The notes below the pieces were generated by a model. It saw only the letters and a list, made by a program, of their open reading frames with translations, did no database searches and was not told the origin of the DNA. Both the position numbers and the translations under genes were made by a program. This document shows, one piece after another, positions 53,827 through 63,044 of a stretch of DNA of 64,000 bases; position 1 is the stretch's first letter; each line of letters starts with the position of its first letter. The DNA comes from Pseudomonas profundi (lineage in GTDB: Bacteria > Pseudomonadota > Gammaproteobacteria > Pseudomonadales > Pseudomonadaceae): the NCBI RefSeq assembly GCF_008638305.1, contig NZ_VTPZ01000007.1, forward strand, positions 71,437-135,436, read 5' to 3'.

Positions 53827-54255
53827 CTACTTGACCAGCAGGACCGGAACCGGGGAGTCGTGAACCACACGTGTGGCCACAGAGCCCATCACCAGGTTGC
53901 CCAAACTACCCATACCCCGCGTACCCATTACCACGGTGTCGCATCCGTGGCGAGCGACTGCCTCAACCAACTCGGAAGTAATCTCTCCGACGGCGGTATG
54001 TGTCACGCAGGCGATACCCGCAGCCTCCAGCTGGCTCGCCGCTTCGGCTACGATTTCCTTCGCATGATCCTCCGCTCCGGCATTCAATTGCTCGAGCATC
54101 GTGGCGGATACATAGTTGCCATAAAGCTTGGGACCAGGCTGCACGTTCAAGACATGCACTTTTATTTGCGGGTATTCCCTTGAAAAATCCACCAGATATT
54201 GAATGGCACGCTTGGCTGAAGGCGAACCGTCAAATGGCACCAGTACCGTCTGCAT
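53827..54255 (-). CDS. universal stress protein (UspA family)
   Basis: 142 residues: VLVPFDGSPSAKRAIQYLV at the start, and GCDTVVMGTRGMGSLGNLVMGSVATRVVHDSPVPVLLVK at the end. The ATP-binding motif G-x2-G-x9-G-S is present (GTRGMGSLGNLVMGSVA). An Anr/FNR-type box lies 73-86 bp upstream (54328-54341), suggesting induction at low oxygen, as for several pseudomonad Usp proteins. Confidence 0.92.
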   Translation of the reverse strand: MQTVLVPFDGSPSAKRAIQYLVDFSREYPQIKVHVLNVQPGPKLYGNYVSATMLEQLNAGAEDHAKEIVAEAASQLEAAGIACVTHTAVGEITSELVEAVARHGCDTVVMGTRGMGSLGNLVMGSVATRVVHDSPVPVLLVK

Positions 54256-54327
54256 AACTTCTCCTCGTTCTTGTTGATCTTGGCCCTGTCACTATAGTCA
54301 TTCTGGCACCGACATATCACGTTCGGG

Positions 54328-54341
54328 TTGACCTCAATCAA
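54328..54341. promoter_or_regulatory. Anr/FNR-like box upstream of uspA-type gene
   Basis: TTGACCTCAATCAA fits the FNR/Anr consensus TTGATnnnnATCAA with one mismatch. It sits upstream of the Usp gene on the minus strand; a TATAGT lies nearer the gene at 54291-54296. The rest of 54256-54628 contains nothing else I recognise. Confidence 0.65.
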
Positions 54342-54628
54342 TATGCCTGACGAGATTGATTGTGCGGACCAACAACACAGCAATGCAGCTTCCACAGGCT
54401 ACCTCCGAAATCAGCTGTCGCGAGCCAAATATCTGAGTTGCCGGATGGCACACACCCCAATACAGGATAATGCGCCGCATCACTCCGATGGCTGATCAAG
54501 CCTGCCGGCTGGCAGGGTGGGGCAAGAATTGAAAACAGGGATGTTTTCATCAAGCCCCCAGGGAAGGGTTCACGCCGTCTTGCGGAGTCCCGGCAGGCGG
54601 TGGGCGGCCAGCAGCTGAGATACAGCCG

Positions 54629-54844
54629 CTACATCTCAGCGTGACGACGCCGGATGCCTATATCGACTCGCATACAGACTGCAGCGATAAACAGAAAGGC
54701 TATACCCAGCGCACCGCGGCTGACGGTAGTGCCGGCGATTGACGACACGGCGTTGGCCATCTCGTTGGGATACGCGGCCAGGAGCCCACCAAGCGGCACC
54801 ATGATGAACAGGAAGCAGAAGCCCAGAGTACGGAAGATTTTCAA
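54629..54844 (-). CDS. small two-helix membrane protein, unknown
   Basis: 71 residues: TLGFCFLFIMVPLGGLLAAYP and ALGIAFLFIAAVCMRVDIG are membrane segments; a charged tail RRRHAEM ends it. The start follows GTAAC with only a weak ribosome site. No family recognised. Confidence 0.5.
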   Translation of the reverse strand: MKIFRTLGFCFLFIMVPLGGLLAAYPNEMANAVSSIAGTTVSRGALGIAFLFIAAVCMRVDIGIRRRHAEM

Positions 54845-54932
54845 AGTTACCTCACACCATGCATTGTTGTTTCAACTCAGCATGGCGTGATTCGGCACGA
54901 TAAACAAACTAGACGATGGTGGAAGGCCGTGC

Positions 54933-55499
54933 TCAGGCGCGCGGCAAAGTCACGCCGCGCTGGCCCTGATACTTTCCGCCCCGGTCCTTGTACGACACTT
55001 CGCATACTTCGTCGGACTCGAAGAACAGCATTTGCGCTACGCCTTCGTTAGCGTAGATCTTCGCCGGCAAGGTAGTAGTGTTGGAAAATTCGAGGGTGAC
55101 GTGACCTTCCCATTCAGGCTCGAGCGGAGTGACGTTGACGATAATGCCGCAACGCGCATAGGTGCTCTTGCCCAGACAAATGGTCAGTACATTGCGAGGA
55201 ATACGGAAGTATTCCACGGTACGCGCCAGTGCAAAGGAGTTCGGCGGAATGATGCAGACGTCGCTCTTGATATCGACGAAGCTGTCTTCATCAAAATGCT
55301 TGGGATCGACGGTAGCCGAGTGGATATTGGTGAAAACCTTGAATTCATCCGCGCAGCGCACATCGTAGCCGTAGCTGGATACACCATAGGAGATTACCCG
55401 GCTGCCTTCCTCGCCACGCACCTGGCGTTCCAGAAAGGGCTCAATCATGCCCTGCTCTTCGGACATGCGGCGAATCCAGCGGTCAGATTTAATGCTCAT
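54933..55499 (-). CDS. dcd: dCTP deaminase
   Basis: 188 residues, the usual length of Dcd. Converts dCTP to dUTP for thymidylate synthesis. [98 protein letters not shown] carry the catalytic Glu ([11 protein letters not shown]) and the phosphate-binding residues (GKSTYAR). It follows apbC on the same strand with an 83-bp gap. Confidence 0.97.
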   Translation of the reverse strand: MSIKSDRWIRRMSEEQGMIEPFLERQVRGEEGSRVISYGVSSYGYDVRCADEFKVFTNIHSATVDPKHFDEDSFVDIKSDVCIIPPNSFALARTVEYFRIPRNVLTICLGKSTYARCGIIVNVTPLEPEWEGHVTLEFSNTTTLPAKIYANEGVAQMLFFESDEVCEVSYKDRGGKYQGQRGVTLPRA

Positions 55500-55582
55500 G
55501 GAGTGTCCTGCTTTAGACCAGAAAAGGTGCCGTATCTTAGCCGGTTATGCCTGTCGACAAAAGGTCAACAGGCAAGCCGCTA

Positions 55583-56677
55583 TCAATCGTCGCTGACACT
55601 GATGGTCGGAGCAGCCTGAGCCTGTCCGGCGCGCTGGGCAATACGTGCCCCGACGTGCCGGGCAATGTCCTGGTAGAGCATGCTTATCTGACTGTCCGGC
55701 TCGGCAACGACGGTGGGCTTGCCGCCATCTGCCTGTTCGCGAATCATCATTGACAGGGGCATCGAGGCCAGCAGGTCGACATCGTATTCGTCCGCCAACC
55801 GCTCACCGCCACCTTCACCGAACAGATGCTCGGCATGGCCGCAATTGGAACAGACATGCACCGCCATGTTTTCCACCACGCCCAGCACCGGAATGTTCAC
55901 CTTGCGGAACATCTCGACGCCCTTCTTGGCATCCAGCAAGGCCAGATCCTGTGGCGTGGTCACGATAACAGCCCCCGTGACCGGCACCTTCTGCGCCAGG
56001 GTCAGTTGAATATCCCCGGTACCCGGCGGCATATCCACGACCAAGTAATCCAGATCGTTCCAGGCAGTCTGCGTCAGTAACTGCATCAGCGCACCGGAGA
56101 CCATCGGGCCACGCCATACCATGGGCGTCTTGGCATCGGCCAGAAAGGCCATGGACATCACCTGGATACCATGGGCAGTCGGCGCTATGAAAAACTTTTC
56201 TTCACGCACTTCAGGGCGGGTGCCCTCCGGCAGGCCGAGCATCAGACCCATGCTCGGGCCATAAATATCAGCATCGAGCACACCGACCCGGGCACCTTCC
56301 CTGGCCAGCGCCAGTGCCAGGTTGGCGGCAGTAGTGGACTTGCCCACACCGCCCTTGCCTGACGCAACGGCAATAATATTCTTCACGTTGTGCAGAGCTT
56401 CCACTGAACCCTGCGCAGGCGCGGCGGCGATATCGCAACGCACATTGATAGTGGCCGATTCGACGCCGTCCACGTTTTCAACGGCGACCCTGAGCATTTC
56501 GGCAATTCCGCTAATGATGCCGGCCGCCGCATAACCCAACACCACCTCCGCCGTGACCTTGCCACTTTCTATATCCAGCTGCTTGAGGCAACCCGAACTC
56601 ACGAGATCCGTACGTGTATAGGGATCCTGATACTGAGCAAGGGCACGTTTGATGGCGGGACGATCTATAGCGGTCAT
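55583..56677 (-). CDS. apbC: iron-sulfur carrier ATPase ApbC (Mrp)
   Basis: 364 residues. An N-terminal MIP18/DUF59-like domain (1-90) precedes the P-loop ATPase: VASGKGGVGKSTTAANLALALAREGARVGVLDADIYGPS (deviant Walker A GKGGVGKS), VDMPPGTGDIQLTLAQ, and the CxxC at HVCSNCGHAE that holds a [4Fe-4S] cluster between subunits. It supplies Fe-S clusters to apo-proteins in the cytoplasm. Confidence 0.96.
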   Translation of the reverse strand: MTAIDRPAIKRALAQYQDPYTRTDLVSSGCLKQLDIESGKVTAEVVLGYAAAGIISGIAEMLRVAVENVDGVESATINVRCDIAAAPAQGSVEALHNVKNIIAVASGKGGVGKSTTAANLALALAREGARVGVLDADIYGPSMGLMLGLPEGTRPEVREEKFFIAPTAHGIQVMSMAFLADAKTPMVWRGPMVSGALMQLLTQTAWNDLDYLVVDMPPGTGDIQLTLAQKVPVTGAVIVTTPQDLALLDAKKGVEMFRKVNIPVLGVVENMAVHVCSNCGHAEHLFGEGGGERLADEYDVDLLASMPLSMMIREQADGGKPTVVAEPDSQISMLYQDIARHVGARIAQRAGQAQAAPTISVSDD

Positions 56678-56786
56678 GGGGTATCCAATGCTGTGACGTT
56701 TCAGATTTGTATGCTACTGACTGAACATTAGCCAGGGAAGCGCTGTGCCGAATATGACAGCGCACATCAATGCTTTACTCATGAAA

Positions 56787-56818
56787 AAGGCCGGAGCACG
56801 AGAAAGTGCGCCGGCCTT
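56787..56818 (-). terminator. terminator of dctP
   Basis: AAGGCCGG-C-GCAC...GTGC-T-CCGGCCTT on the minus strand, followed by TTTCATG. The stem is 12 bp with one internal mismatch, and it lies 37 bp past the dctP stop. Confidence 0.8.
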
Positions 56819-56855
56819 GATCGAACACCTGCGAAGCTACGCAGATCTAAACGCT

Positions 56856-58007
56856 TCAAGCCGCTTCAGGCTGCTCTTCTGTTGCCTCTTCAGGCTGATC
56901 GCCCGCTTCAGCTTCAGGTTCAGGTTCTTGAGCGGCCTCGGGCTGCTCGTCCTGTGGCTCTTCGCCGACTTGCTCGAGCAGTGCGTTAAGCAGTGTTTCA
57001 CCACGCTCGCCGACCATCTCAACGAAGACATCGCGGACCGGCAAGCTACGCTCGCGGAATGCTGCTCGTTCTTCGGCGGTGAGGTAAATCAGCTCGATAT
57101 CGCTGTTCTCGGTAATGATATCCAGGCGCTCGGTGTTCAGACGCGTCTGCACGTCATGAATATATGGCACCAGTTCAACCACTACTTCTTCGATAAGATC
57201 CTTGCGCTCATCAGACAGATTCTCGTACCACGACTGATTGGCCATGAAGGTGGCAATAAACTGCGCCTGGTTGGCGAAGATCATGTAATCCTGGACCTGA
57301 TAGAAGTCCATTTCCTGGTGAGCGAATACCGGCTGAATATTGCCGTCAAGCTGGCCCAACTGCAGGCCGCTATATAGCTCGCCATATTCCATGGTGGTCG
57401 GGTCGGCCCCATAAGCGCTGTATGTTTCGTTCAGCAAACGGTTATCCATGGTGCGAATGGCCAGGCCCTGGAAATCTTCAGGCGTACGGATTGCCGTGTT
57501 CGCAGTCCAGACCTGCCAGCCTTCCGGCACGATTGCTAAAGGGTGCAGATCACGTTCATTGAACGCTTCGATAAGAGCGGGATGCTTGCGAAAATCGGGA
57601 TGATTGAGCACTTCAGCATTTTTCTTTTCGTCATCGGTCAGCACGAAGTTCAGGCTGAACAACTGCGATTCAGGAACAGTACCACCGAGAAAGCCCGAGC
57701 CAAATGCCATTTCGATCGAGCCTGCCTGGACCTGATCATAAATATCAGTCAAACCGCCAAGCTGACCATAAGGAAACAGTTCCACCTCGACTTCGCCGTT
57801 TGTTTTCTCACTGATCAGTTCCGCGAACTGCGCGCCGTATTCGTATTGGACACTGCCTTCGATCTCTTCCAGACCAATTCGCCACACCTCGACCTGGCCG
57901 GGTTCCGGTTGTGCCTCAGGGCCCGTTTCGGCTGTTTCTTGCTCATCTGAGCCACACGCCGCCAATACCAGGGCTGCTGCCCCAACTACTCCATTACGCC
58001 AGTTCAT
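56856..58007 (-). CDS. dctP: TRAP transporter substrate-binding lipoprotein DctP
   Basis: 383 residues. Lipobox VLAACGSDE (Cys18) and an acidic linker, then the DctP fold: WRIGLEEIEGSVQYEYGAQFAELISEKTNGEVEVELFPYGQLGG, AGSIEMAFGSGFL, WTANTAIRTPEDFQGLAIRTMDNRLLNETYSAYGADPTTMEYGELYSGLQLGQLDG. The Arg in IRTMDN is the conserved carboxylate-binding residue. The last 40 residues are an unusual Glu/Pro/Ala-rich tail (EEPQDEQPEAAQEPEPE...), not part of the fold. It is divergent from dctQM. Confidence 0.93.
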   Translation of the reverse strand: MNWRNGVVGAAALVLAACGSDEQETAETGPEAQPEPGQVEVWRIGLEEIEGSVQYEYGAQFAELISEKTNGEVEVELFPYGQLGGLTDIYDQVQAGSIEMAFGSGFLGGTVPESQLFSLNFVLTDDEKKNAEVLNHPDFRKHPALIEAFNERDLHPLAIVPEGWQVWTANTAIRTPEDFQGLAIRTMDNRLLNETYSAYGADPTTMEYGELYSGLQLGQLDGNIQPVFAHQEMDFYQVQDYMIFANQAQFIATFMANQSWYENLSDERKDLIEEVVVELVPYIHDVQTRLNTERLDIITENSDIELIYLTAEERAAFRERSLPVRDVFVEMVGERGETLLNALLEQVGEEPQDEQPEAAQEPEPEAEAGDQPEEATEEQPEAA

Positions 58008-58244
58008 GGAACGCTCCTTATCGATTGTTCTGCTTAACCATTTTTAACCTTATCACAAGGTCGTCATATGTCCACGTCGTGCAAAAACCCGAATCATGAG
58101 TTAAGGTCAAAAAAGGAAACTGGACGCGAAGTCGGTGCAACGTGGCCAGTTACCACTGCATTGACTACAGAATGAAAGTAAATATCCCGACGTTAATATT
58201 TACGCCCGGGTAGTGCCTGACCAGGCCATGGAGAGGATCAACAG

Positions 58245-58835
58245 ATGCCCGAGCCTGCCGACAGGTCGGACAACCACTCGTTCAAGGCGTTGCTGAGCAA
58301 AGCTCTGCGCGCCCCGGATCGAATTGCAGAACACATCGAGAAAACCATACTGGGTTGCAGCGTGCTGTTTCTGGCGGGTCTGTTGATTGCTCATGTTCTC
58401 GGGCGCCAGCTGCTGGGAACCGGCGTAACCGGTCAGGTGGAACTGACGCAGATGAGTCTGATCATCATGACCTTCGCCGGATTGGGCTATGCCGTTCGAC
58501 GCGCCCGGCATATCTCTATGTCAGCCTTCTACGACCAGCTCAAGGGCACGCCCCGCAAGATTCTGCTGGTCACCATTTCCTTGTCGACCGGCGCACTGAT
58601 GTTCTTCTTCGCCTGGCACGCCTGGGACTATGTTATGGCCATTCACGGTCGCGGCCGCACCTCTTCCGCCTTACAAATCCCGTTGTGGATCCCCTACCTC
58701 ATGGCGCCGGTGGGCTTTGCTCTGGCGGGCATTCAGTATTGGCTCACTGCGATACGCAACATGATCTCCAAGGGCATCTACCGGTCATTCAATGAGAAAG
58801 AAGCTTACGATGAAGTACCCGACTCAGCCCTCTAG
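58245..58835 (+). CDS. dctQ: TRAP transporter small permease DctQ
   Basis: 196 residues with four helices: ILGCSVLFLAGLLIAHVLGRQLLG, LTQMSLIIMTFAGLGYAVRRARHISM, ILLVTISLSTGALMFFFAWHAWDY, IPLWIPYLMAPVGFALAGIQYW. The central ARHISMSAFYDQL is the DctQ signature. It precedes dctM by 15 bp, and together with the divergent dctP it forms a complete TRAP system driven by the sodium or proton gradient. Substrate not deducible; a carboxylate is likely. Confidence 0.94.
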   Translation: MPEPADRSDNHSFKALLSKALRAPDRIAEHIEKTILGCSVLFLAGLLIAHVLGRQLLGTGVTGQVELTQMSLIIMTFAGLGYAVRRARHISMSAFYDQLKGTPRKILLVTISLSTGALMFFFAWHAWDYVMAIHGRGRTSSALQIPLWIPYLMAPVGFALAGIQYWLTAIRNMISKGIYRSFNEKEAYDEVPDSAL

Positions 58836-58850
58836 ACGGGTGATCAATCC

Positions 58851-60134
58851 ATGCTGACCCTTACTGTCATCGTTATGGTGGTGTTGCTGCTGCTTGGCTT
58901 CCCCATGCTGGTTCCGCTGCTCGCAGCGAGTCTGATGCTGCTGTTCCTCGAGCTGGACATGAACAACGTAAGCCTGCTGATGGGCCAGATGATCAGTGGC
59001 GTTCAGTCCTGGGCACTGGCCGCCGTTCCGCTGTTCATCTTCGCTGCCGATGTAATGACCCGAGGCCACACTTCCCAGCGCCTGCTTGATCTGGTGCAAA
59101 GCTTCGTTGGCCATTTGCGTGGCGGCTTGCCCATTACCACTGCTGCCAGCTGTACATTGTTTGGAGCAGTCTCGGGTTCGACCCAGGCCACCGTCGTTGC
59201 AATGGGTGGACCGATGCGGCCAAAGTTGCTCGAAAAAGGCTATTCCGACAGTTTCTCCCTGGCTCTGATCATCAATGCCAGCGATATCGCCCTGCTGATT
59301 CCACCCAGTATCGGCATGATCATCTATGGCGTGGTGTCCGGCGCGTCGATCGGCAACCTGTTCATTGCCGGCATCCTGCCCGGCTTGCTGATTCTGCTGA
59401 TGTTCTCTGTCTATTGCTGGGCAGCCTCTATACGCATGGGTATTGCGCCTGAGCCCCGTTCCGGCTGGGCGGTGCGCTGGGCAGCGATGAAAAAGGCCAT
59501 ACTGCCCCTGGGCTTTCCGCTGGTTGTGGTCGGCGGCATTTACGGAGGCATTTTCAGTCCCACTGAGGCGGCGGCTATTGCCGTGCTCTATGCGCTGGTG
59601 CTGGAGATCGTCATTCTGCGTGCGGTCAAGATCAGCGAGATCTGGGATGTAGCGCTTTCGACCGGTCTGATCACGGCCGTGGTCTTCATTCTGGTAGCAG
59701 CCGGGACGGCATTTACCTACACCATCTCCTTCGCTGGCATTCCCCAGGCGATACTCGGGCCGATAATCGAGGCGATCGGTGACAGTCAGCTGTTGGTGCT
59801 TGGCCTGATAGCTATCTCCTTCTTTATTGGCTGCATGTTTGTCGACCCCATCGTGGTCATCCTGATTCTCACCCCTCTGTTCAAGCCCGCTGTGGACGCA
59901 GCCGGACTCGACCCAGTGCATGTAGGTGTTATCGTGACCCTGCAGGCGGCGATCGGCTCTGCCACGCCCCCGTTCGGCTGCGATATCTTCACTGCAATGG
60001 CCATCTTCCGGCGCCCGTACTTCGATGTTATCAAGGGCACTCCACCCTTCATTTTCATCCTGCTGTTGGCAACCGCACTGTTGATATTCTTCCCTCAGAT
60101 ATCACTCTGGCTGCCCTCATTGTCTGATTCATGA
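58851..60134 (+). CDS. dctM: TRAP transporter large permease DctM
   Basis: 427 residues, about 12 helices. VLLLLGFPMLVPLLAASLML, GQMISGVQSWALAAVPLFIFAADVMTRG, GGLPITTAASCTLFGAVSGSTQATVVAMGG, IPPSIGMIIYGVVSGASIGNLFIAGILPG, SPTEAAAIAVLYALVLE and the late ATPPFGCDIFTAMAI are classic DctM motifs. It is coupled to dctQ. A weak GAGGGC/GCCCTC hairpin follows the stop. Confidence 0.96.
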   Translation: MLTLTVIVMVVLLLLGFPMLVPLLAASLMLLFLELDMNNVSLLMGQMISGVQSWALAAVPLFIFAADVMTRGHTSQRLLDLVQSFVGHLRGGLPITTAASCTLFGAVSGSTQATVVAMGGPMRPKLLEKGYSDSFSLALIINASDIALLIPPSIGMIIYGVVSGASIGNLFIAGILPGLLILLMFSVYCWAASIRMGIAPEPRSGWAVRWAAMKKAILPLGFPLVVVGGIYGGIFSPTEAAAIAVLYALVLEIVILRAVKISEIWDVALSTGLITAVVFILVAAGTAFTYTISFAGIPQAILGPIIEAIGDSQLLVLGLIAISFFIGCMFVDPIVVILILTPLFKPAVDAAGLDPVHVGVIVTLQAAIGSATPPFGCDIFTAMAIFRRPYFDVIKGTPPFIFILLLATALLIFFPQISLWLPSLSDS

Positions 60135-60318
60135 GGGCGCGTTAACCAGAGCCCGGCATTGCCCTCAGGTCTCGTAGCGCATAACAAAAAAATCACGCTC
60201 TCTCCCCTTCGGTTATTTCCTGGCCTGCCGATATGTCTATATAGTGGCGAAACCCAATCAGCGGTATCGCTTGCTTGATAGGCAGAAAACGCAACCCATG
60301 ATGCGTTATGAGGAAATT

Positions 60319-62028
60319 ATGAACGCGACGGAAACCGCACCCAAGAACGGCCTTGCACCGAATCCTCCCCGTATGTCCCGAGCGGGCATTTGTCTGGCGT
60401 TGTGTCTCTGCCAACTCTTCTTCACCGGCACACTGATATGGCTAGCCGATGGTGTGCTATTGGTGATGGCCGTTCTTCTTACCCCGGTAGCTCTCTATCT
60501 GATTCTGCAGTCGCGCTCAAACCAGGACGATGCAGGTAATATGGTGGGCCGTCTGGCCGTAACCAACAGCAAGCAGATCGACCTGCGCCAGCTCGAGTCG
60601 AGCGGTTCGCAGGAGCACGAAGCTACCCGCATGTTCAATGCTCTGAACGAGCGGTTACGCACGGTTATGCTCGACCTGCAAACCAGCAGCTTGCGAACCG
60701 CTCTGGCATCGGCGAACAGTCGCCTGCTGGCAGAAAAAGCTGCGAAGGATGCGGGTCTCCAGCAGCAGCTATCCGAACTGATATTCCACGCCAGCGAGCA
60801 GACGACCGTCGCGCTGCAGGATATTTCCTCTCGCGCGTCCGACATTACCGCAGCCAACAGGCGCAACCTTGAGCTGGCCCGCGAATCGAAACAGCAGATG
60901 GGCGATGCGCGGCAGAACATGCAGCTGGTCAGCGAGTCGATGAATGGCTTTAAAGGCAACATCAACGCGTTGACTGCCACCTCGACCAAAATTCGGGAAA
61001 TCCTGAATACGGTTCAGGACTTCTCCGCACAAACCAATATGCTGGCGCTGAACGCGGCCATCGAAGCGGCGCGCGCCGGCGAACAGGGCCGCGGCTTCGC
61101 CGTGGTTGCGGACGAGGTGCGCAGTCTCTCGTTCAAGGTGGGCAGTGCCGCCGAGCAGATCACGCAGCTCATGGAGCAGATGACCAAAGCCATGTCAGGA
61201 GCGGAGCAGCAGACCCTCGGCATGCTCGAACAGACCGAAACCACCGGACTGGCCGTCAGCACCGCAGCCGACCAGTTCAATGCCATGGTGGAAGATTTCC
61301 AGCAAGCCAATGATGACCTGCTGATGGTCAGCAGCGCCCTCGAAGAACTTACCGCGACAAATGCCGAGACACTGAAGCACGGCGGCGAAATTCGCGAGCT
61401 TAGCGTCACCATCAGCAAATGCATGGAAGACACCTTCAGCCAGGCCGACGCTCTGCGCGACAACACTCACTTCACCCTGCGATCGCTGGCGGGCTTCCGT
61501 CTCGGTGAAGGTAATATGGAGGGAGTTACCCAGCGGCTTATGCAGCGCAGGGACGAACTGCAGGGCCGGCTGAATGATCTGGCTCGTGCAGGCGTCGACC
61601 TGTTCGATCAGCGTTACACACCAATTGCCGGCACCAACCCGCCCAAGCATGACGTGAGCTGGGCAGACGCCTTCATCAAACAGGTCCGTCCGCTGCTGGA
61701 CGAATGGGACCAGGGCGGCAAGGACGGCATCGTGTATATGGCGGCGGTCAATGACAAGGGTTATCTGGCGACCAGCCGCAGCGCGTCGTCACAGCCCGCT
61801 ACCGGAGACCCGAAGGTTGATGCTGCGCGCAGCAACTTCAAACGCTTCGCTGTCACCAACGCTGCCGATCTGCACTTCCTGACGTCGTGCACCTATATGA
61901 ATATGGGCACCTTCGTACTGCCCGGCACTTCCACCATTGTGTTTGTGCTGTATGTACCGATCGAGGTGAACGGGCGGCGTTGGGGAACCATGTCGGCGGC
62001 CGTTCTGCCCACGGCGCTGGGGATCTAG
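60319..62028 (+). CDS. methyl-accepting chemotaxis protein with C-terminal sensory region
   Basis: 569 residues from ATG 60319, chosen for GAGGAA just upstream; 25 residues could be added from 60244. Two adjacent membrane helices (about 20-66) are separated by only a few residues, so there is no periplasmic domain. A cytoplasmic coiled coil leads to the MCP signalling tip [41 protein letters not shown]. After the coiled return (to about 415) comes a C-terminal region of about 135 residues ([61 protein letters not shown]) with the look of a Cache/PAS-like sensor. Sensing is thus cytoplasmic and downstream of the tip. Confidence 0.9.
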   Translation: MNATETAPKNGLAPNPPRMSRAGICLALCLCQLFFTGTLIWLADGVLLVMAVLLTPVALYLILQSRSNQDDAGNMVGRLAVTNSKQIDLRQLESSGSQEHEATRMFNALNERLRTVMLDLQTSSLRTALASANSRLLAEKAAKDAGLQQQLSELIFHASEQTTVALQDISSRASDITAANRRNLELARESKQQMGDARQNMQLVSESMNGFKGNINALTATSTKIREILNTVQDFSAQTNMLALNAAIEAARAGEQGRGFAVVADEVRSLSFKVGSAAEQITQLMEQMTKAMSGAEQQTLGMLEQTETTGLAVSTAADQFNAMVEDFQQANDDLLMVSSALEELTATNAETLKHGGEIRELSVTISKCMEDTFSQADALRDNTHFTLRSLAGFRLGEGNMEGVTQRLMQRRDELQGRLNDLARAGVDLFDQRYTPIAGTNPPKHDVSWADAFIKQVRPLLDEWDQGGKDGIVYMAAVNDKGYLATSRSASSQPATGDPKVDAARSNFKRFAVTNAADLHFLTSCTYMNMGTFVLPGTSTIVFVLYVPIEVNGRRWGTMSAAVLPTALGI

Positions 62029-62031
62029 CCG

Positions 62032-62667
62032 CTACCCGCGTCCTTCAACAAACTGCAAGCAGGCCGTCGCGGCCTGGCCGATCATCGCCTGCTGCGTCTG
62101 GCCGCTGGCTTTCAGAGGCTTGAAGTCATGGTCGCCAGTGTCCAGCCAGTGGATCGCGACCTGGTTGCCCAGCGCATATCGGCTGACTTCGTCAGGCTTG
62201 CCAAAGGGGTCGCGGGCACCCTGAATTATAAGGGTAGGTGTCGCGATCGTGCGCAAATGGTCGACGCGGGTCTTTTCCGGCTTACCCGGCGGGTGAAAGG
62301 GATAGCCGAAGCACAACAGCCCATCGGCACCCAGTTCATCGGCCAGCATGCTGGCCACACGTCCGCCCATCGACTTGCCAGCGACATATACCGGTCCGTC
62401 AGTATCGGCTCGGCACTCCCTGTAAGCCCCCCGAAACGCATCAAGCAGGACCGGCATAGGATTCGGCGGTCGCTTGCGGCCGTCTTCTCGACGAACCGCC
62501 ATGTAGGGAAACTCGAAACGCGCTACCTTTAGTCCAACGCCTGCTATGCCCTGCGCCAACAGCTCCATGAACAGGCTGTCCATCGGCGCTCCGGCACCAT
62601 GGGCCAGTAACAGGGTTCCAGAAAGCTGTGGCACTTCAGGCTGATTGAATATGAAGGAGGCGGACAT
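62032..62667 (-). CDS. alpha/beta hydrolase of the KANL3/Tex30 type
   Basis: 211 residues. LLLAHGAGAPMDS (oxyanion), VYVAGKSMGGRVASML with nucleophile Ser99, GARDPFGKPDEVSRY and TGDHDFKPLKASGQTQ (acid and His). This is the small single-domain group annotated as alpha/beta family hydrolase. Cytoplasmic, substrate unknown. It is convergent with the chemotaxis gene, which ends 4 bp away. Confidence 0.85.
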   Translation of the reverse strand: MSASFIFNQPEVPQLSGTLLLAHGAGAPMDSLFMELLAQGIAGVGLKVARFEFPYMAVRREDGRKRPPNPMPVLLDAFRGAYRECRADTDGPVYVAGKSMGGRVASMLADELGADGLLCFGYPFHPPGKPEKTRVDHLRTIATPTLIIQGARDPFGKPDEVSRYALGNQVAIHWLDTGDHDFKPLKASGQTQQAMIGQAATACLQFVEGRG

Positions 62668-63044
62668 AAGGATTCCGGATTGTCAGTAATGCGACAAGAT
62701 GTCACAGCTGCATAACCATCGAAGGGTTCACATGCGGATCGTGCGGGATTACCCTTTAGTCCGTCCAGAGCATCTAGAAAAACTAATACGGGCGAGGTAC
62801 CAACGAGCCCCGAAACCATACGGGCCGGCCTGCTGGCTCCATTCTGTACGATCTCGTTTGATCCAGGCAAGGCCGCTTTCGAGGACGCAGTAAAACCCCG
62901 GTTTTATGCGCTTCCGGCACCGCGCCAGAGAGGTCGCGGACAACCGCCAACGTTGACCTGCGTCATTGCAAAGAGTTCAGCGTTTCCTCATACTTGCGGC
63001 CGCTTCGCCCCCCCCTTAACCCATTGCTATCCGTGGAATCTCGC
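62668..63044. other. intergenic region upstream of ccoN
   Basis: 377 bp. No gene is convincing. TTGACCTGCGTCAT at 62953-62966 is a degenerate Anr/FNR-type site (TTGA-n6-TCA core) about 80 bp before ccoN; weak support. GGAATC lies before ATG 63045. Confidence 0.4.

Noticed and set aside
58824-59921. 365-codon open frame opposite dctM
   Set aside because: Composition is Gln/His/Asn-rich without any motif, and it lies exactly on the reverse strand of a gene with clear DctM motifs; it is a shadow frame.
62544-62870. 108-codon minus-strand frame before ccoN
   Set aside because: Overlaps the start of the alpha/beta hydrolase in another frame; no motifs.
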